Source: DATGIQ01 sp035295665
GTDB taxonomy: Bacteria > Planctomycetota > Planctomycetia > Gemmatales > Gemmataceae
Reading direction: 5' to 3'
DNA: 16,479 nt
Assembly (NCBI GenBank): GCA_035295665.1
Contig: DATGIQ010000322.1
Location: 1 to 16,479, forward strand
Made by a program: the position numbers and the translations under genes. The notes below the pieces were generated by a model. The model saw only the letters and a program-made list of their open reading frames with translations, was not told the origin of the DNA and ran no database searches. This document shows, piece by piece, positions 14,514 to 16,479 of this stretch. How positions within the stretch are numbered: position 1 is the first letter of the stretch; the number at the start of each line of letters is the position of its first letter.

Positions 14514-15589
14514 TTAGTAGTCGATGTTGACGGTTTCGTTGCCGTTACGGGTACCGAGCGCCCGCCAAGCCGTCAGGTTGATCGTGTAGGCCAGGAAGCG
14601 CACGGACGCATCACAGAAACCGACGTTGACGCCGTTGGTGTGACGACTGTTGGCCGTCGTCATGATCCGCGAGGGGGGATACATGCACGAACGGGAACCG
14701 GGGGGGCGGAATGCCAGTAGCTCGTCGTTGAGTGATAGCCATACAGGCACGGTGCGCCGACGTTGGAGGAGCCCTGTTTGTTCAGGTCCTGGATATCGAC
14801 CGCCTGACAGTCCGCGATGGCCTTATCCGGTGTGTCGGGATAAGTCCCCGGTTCGAAAGTGTCTCCCATATCCGTCGCGATTCCTTGATTGAAATCGCCG
14901 GTGACATGTTCGCTGAAGGCAGCGGTATTGCTCGTGCCATCGGTGACATCGGCGACCTTGTAGGGACCATTCACGAAAAAGGGCCCGTTAGGGGAGGGCA
15001 TGCCGCCGTTGACTTTGTTGGCATCCGAAGGTCCGTACCACATCACCAGGCTGGTCCCTTCATTGGCGCGGTAATTGGTCGGCGCACGATCAGGTGGCAC
15101 AGCACCCAAGATGTCCGAAGGGCAGATGAACGAGGAGACGATCGCAGCACACGCCGCAGCATTCTTCGCGTCAGACCAGGGAAGGCTGGAATCAATGAGC
15201 CGATAGACGGCATCTTGCTCCATAAACGGCAACAAGCGGCTATGGGCGGAGAAAGAAGATCCGTTCGGAAGTGTTCGGCTCTGTGGAAATGAGCCATAGC
15301 TACTGTGGTAGTTGTGGAGTGCCACGCAAAGCTGCTTGAGATTGTTTTGGCACTTCATGCGATTGGCCGCCTCGCGCACCTTGCAATGGAAGCATCGGCA
15401 GCGTGGGCCTTGTTCATCGATTTGCCGCCAATGAGGACGTAATGACCGCATTGGGCCTCGGCCGACGACGGCACGAGTATCAGGATGGCCAGCACTGCCC
15501 AGGCTTGTAAGCAAAAACCATCCGACCGCAAATGTTTTTGGAACGGCGATTTTGCGGCCACGACGTTGAAGCGGCGTGTGGTCCGGCAA
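14514..15589 (-). pseudogene. DUF1559 (pilin-like H-X9-DG) gene, frameshifted and with replaced N-terminus
   Basis: DUF1559 proteins are abundant, mostly planctomycete, surface proteins with a type IV pilin-like N-terminus. The family core starts at KVREAANRMKCQNNLKQ (15382) and continues through ALHNYHSSYGSFP, a CPSD segment and TDGTSNTAAFSEH. Near 14700-14706 the frame is lost: the first frame ends SAPPVPVRACIPPRGS (stop at 14660), while the neighbouring frame gives the true ending GSRSCMYPPSRIMTT, then GVNVGFCDASVRFLAY, to the stop at 14514. One more C in the seven-C run would restore it. Upstream of the core there is no methylated pilin helix. Instead the frame runs through unrelated sequence to a possible TTG start at 15589, five bases after GGAGG; an ATG at 15688 lacks a ribosome site. 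It may be a true pseudogene, or the shift may be a sequencing error. Confidence 0.75.
15355..15531 (-). pseudogene. Remnant of a short secreted protein, out of frame with DUF1559
   Basis: In a second minus-strand frame overlapping the DUF1559 5' region there is a convincing signal peptide: LQAWAVLAILILVPSSAEA, then QCGHYVLIGGKSMNKAHAA. The reading stops at 15355, inside the DUF1559 core. There is no good start codon; a TTG at 15531 is the nearest candidate and has no ribosome site. The neighbouring frame, with GGAGG and TTG at 15589, begins with RRGRKIAVP and a hydrophobic stretch that could be the missing start. This looks like the front of a different secreted-protein gene joined to a DUF1559 gene that lost its own front. 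The identity of the secreted protein is unknown. Confidence 0.35.
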
Positions 15590-15635
15590 CACTTCCTCCA
15601 CGCCGGTTCGCCCTGGTAAGCCGGCGAATTCGGCG

Positions 15636-15641
15636 TATAAT
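15636..15641 (+). promoter_or_regulatory. Consensus -10 box upstream of the cysteine desulfurase gene
   Basis: TATAAT occurs 82 bases before the start codon at 15724. The hexamer CTGGTA, 17 bases upstream, is a poor -35 match. The position is plausible for the only rightward gene here. Confidence 0.4.
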
Positions 15642-15723
15642 CTCGAAAAGTCTCGGTTTTTCGGAACCTTCCGCCGTAATAAAAGCATGTAAATGCGTTC
15701 CTAGCCTCGACGGTCTGAGCCGC

Positions 15724-16479
15724 ATGATTTACCTCGACAATGCCGCCACCAGTTTTCCTAAACCCGAAGCGGTTTATCAGGCACTCGATCGCTTCGCCCG
15801 CCAAGACCTCGCCAACCCGGGCCGGGCCGGGCACAAGATGGCCTTGGCCGCCGAACGGGCCCTCGATGATGCCCGCCATCTGCTCAATCAATTCTTCCAC
15901 GGCGAAGGGCCGGAGCGCTTCATCTTCACCCTCAATTGCACCGATGCCTTGAACATGGCGTTCAAAGGCGTGCTCTCGGAGGGAGACCACGTCGTGACCA
16001 CCGATCTGGAGCACAATAGTGTCAGCCGGCCGCTGCGGGCGCTGGAGCTGGCCGGCCAGATCGCATTGACCCGCCTACACGCCGACGGCGGCGGCACGGT
16101 GGATCCCGATGACTTCCGCCGGGCGATCACGCCTCGCACCCGGTTGATTGCCTTGACCCATGCCAGCAACGTGCTCGGCACCATCCAACCGATCGCTGCG
16201 GTCGGACAAATCGCTCGGGAAAACGACCTGTTCTTCGTGGTGGACGCAGCACAGACCGCGGGAGTCGTGCCGATCGATGTGCAAGCCCAGGGCGTGGACT
16301 TGCTCGCCTTTCCCGGCCATAAGGCACTTCTGGGCCCAACCGGGACAGGAGCATTGTATGTGGGGCCACGGGTCCACGTGCGCGCCTGGCGCGAAGGAGG
16401 AACCGGTGGCGACTCCGCCAGCGAAACCCAGCCGCGGGAGTTTCCCTATTTCCTCGAAGGGGGCACCCCCAACGTCCTC
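15724..16479 (+). CDS. Cysteine desulfurase-family class V aminotransferase (3' end cut by window)
   Basis: The first 252 codons of a PLP-dependent enzyme that runs off the right edge; the family is usually near 380-400 residues. Cysteine desulfurases remove sulfur from cysteine for Fe-S clusters and other thio-cofactors. Visible landmarks: the opening MIYLDNAATSFPKPEAVY, then NPGRAGHKMALAAERAL, the PLP-stacking His97 in LEHNSV, Asp174 in VDAAQTAG (pyridine nitrogen contact), and the Schiff-base Lys200 in FPGHKALLGPTG. The NPGRAGHKM segment points to the EF2568-like subgroup of class V enzymes rather than classic IscS. The active-site Cys lies beyond the window, so desulfurase activity cannot be confirmed. 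There is no clear Shine-Dalgarno before the ATG. It is transcribed divergently from the broken DUF1559 gene. Confidence 0.92.
   Translation, partial: MIYLDNAATSFPKPEAVYQALDRFARQDLANPGRAGHKMALAAERALDDARHLLNQFFHGEGPERFIFTLNCTDALNMAFKGVLSEGDHVVTTDLEHNSVSRPLRALELAGQIALTRLHADGGGTVDPDDFRRAITPRTRLIALTHASNVLGTIQPIAAVGQIARENDLFFVVDAAQTAGVVPIDVQAQGVDLLAFPGHKALLGPTGTGALYVGPRVHVRAWREGGTGGDSASETQPREFPYFLEGGTPNVL

Noticed and set aside
15355..16014. Leftward 219-codon frame opposite the cysteine desulfurase gene
   Set aside because: The part beyond about 15600 is antisense to a clear PLP enzyme. Only the signal-peptide stretch near the 3' end is treated as meaningful.

Overview
The window is GC-rich bacterial DNA, most likely from a planctomycete of the Gemmata group (family Gemmataceae). 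Four things point there: a DUF1559 (pilin-like H-X9-DG) gene, a membrane-anchored protein with squalene-cyclase-like toroid repeats, an outer-membrane barrel protein with a Pro-rich leader, and a Ser/Thr/Pro/Ala-rich secreted protein ending in HEAT-like repeats. The assignment is inferred from protein families; there is no rRNA gene to confirm it.

Layout, left to right. At 1-120 lies a small cluster of short direct repeats. At 120-1247 (-) is an outer-membrane beta-barrel protein. After a divergent spacer comes an HlyD/RND-type periplasmic adaptor (1679-3166, +) with no pump or outer-membrane partner beside it. Between the adaptor and the next operon sits a broken DUF4058 gene start (3232-3403, -). 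At 3498-6674 (-) is a two-gene operon: a ChlI/MoxR-like AAA+ ATPase followed by a vWA protein with an intact MIDAS motif. This pairing is typical of chelatase- or chaperone-type remodelling machines.

From 6889 to 12276 (+) three cell-envelope genes follow: a double-anchored protein of unknown function, the membrane-anchored toroid-repeat protein, and the low-complexity HEAT-ending protein. None can be given a biochemical role. A doubtful short gene or remnant (12336-12659, -) precedes a plant/chloroplast-type enoyl-ACP reductase, fabI (12878-13759, +). Next is an A-type iron-sulfur carrier (13927-14271, +), preceded by a perfect dyad and a TATAAT box. A hairpin terminator and a tRNA-Val(UAC) gene follow.

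The right end holds a DUF1559 gene (14514-15589, -) that looks broken twice. It has a one-base frameshift in a homopolymer near the 3' end, and a foreign signal-peptide-like sequence replaces its pilin-type N-terminus. Divergent from it, and cut by the window edge, is a cysteine desulfurase-family aminotransferase (15724 onward, +). Together with the A-type carrier it gives this end an Fe-S/sulfur flavour, but the two are not in one operon.

The best candidate for a poorly described system is the AAA+/vWA operon, whose Walker B motif reads Asn-Glu rather than Asp-Glu. The envelope genes at 6889-12276 come second. The other points of interest are gene decay and local regulatory structure.
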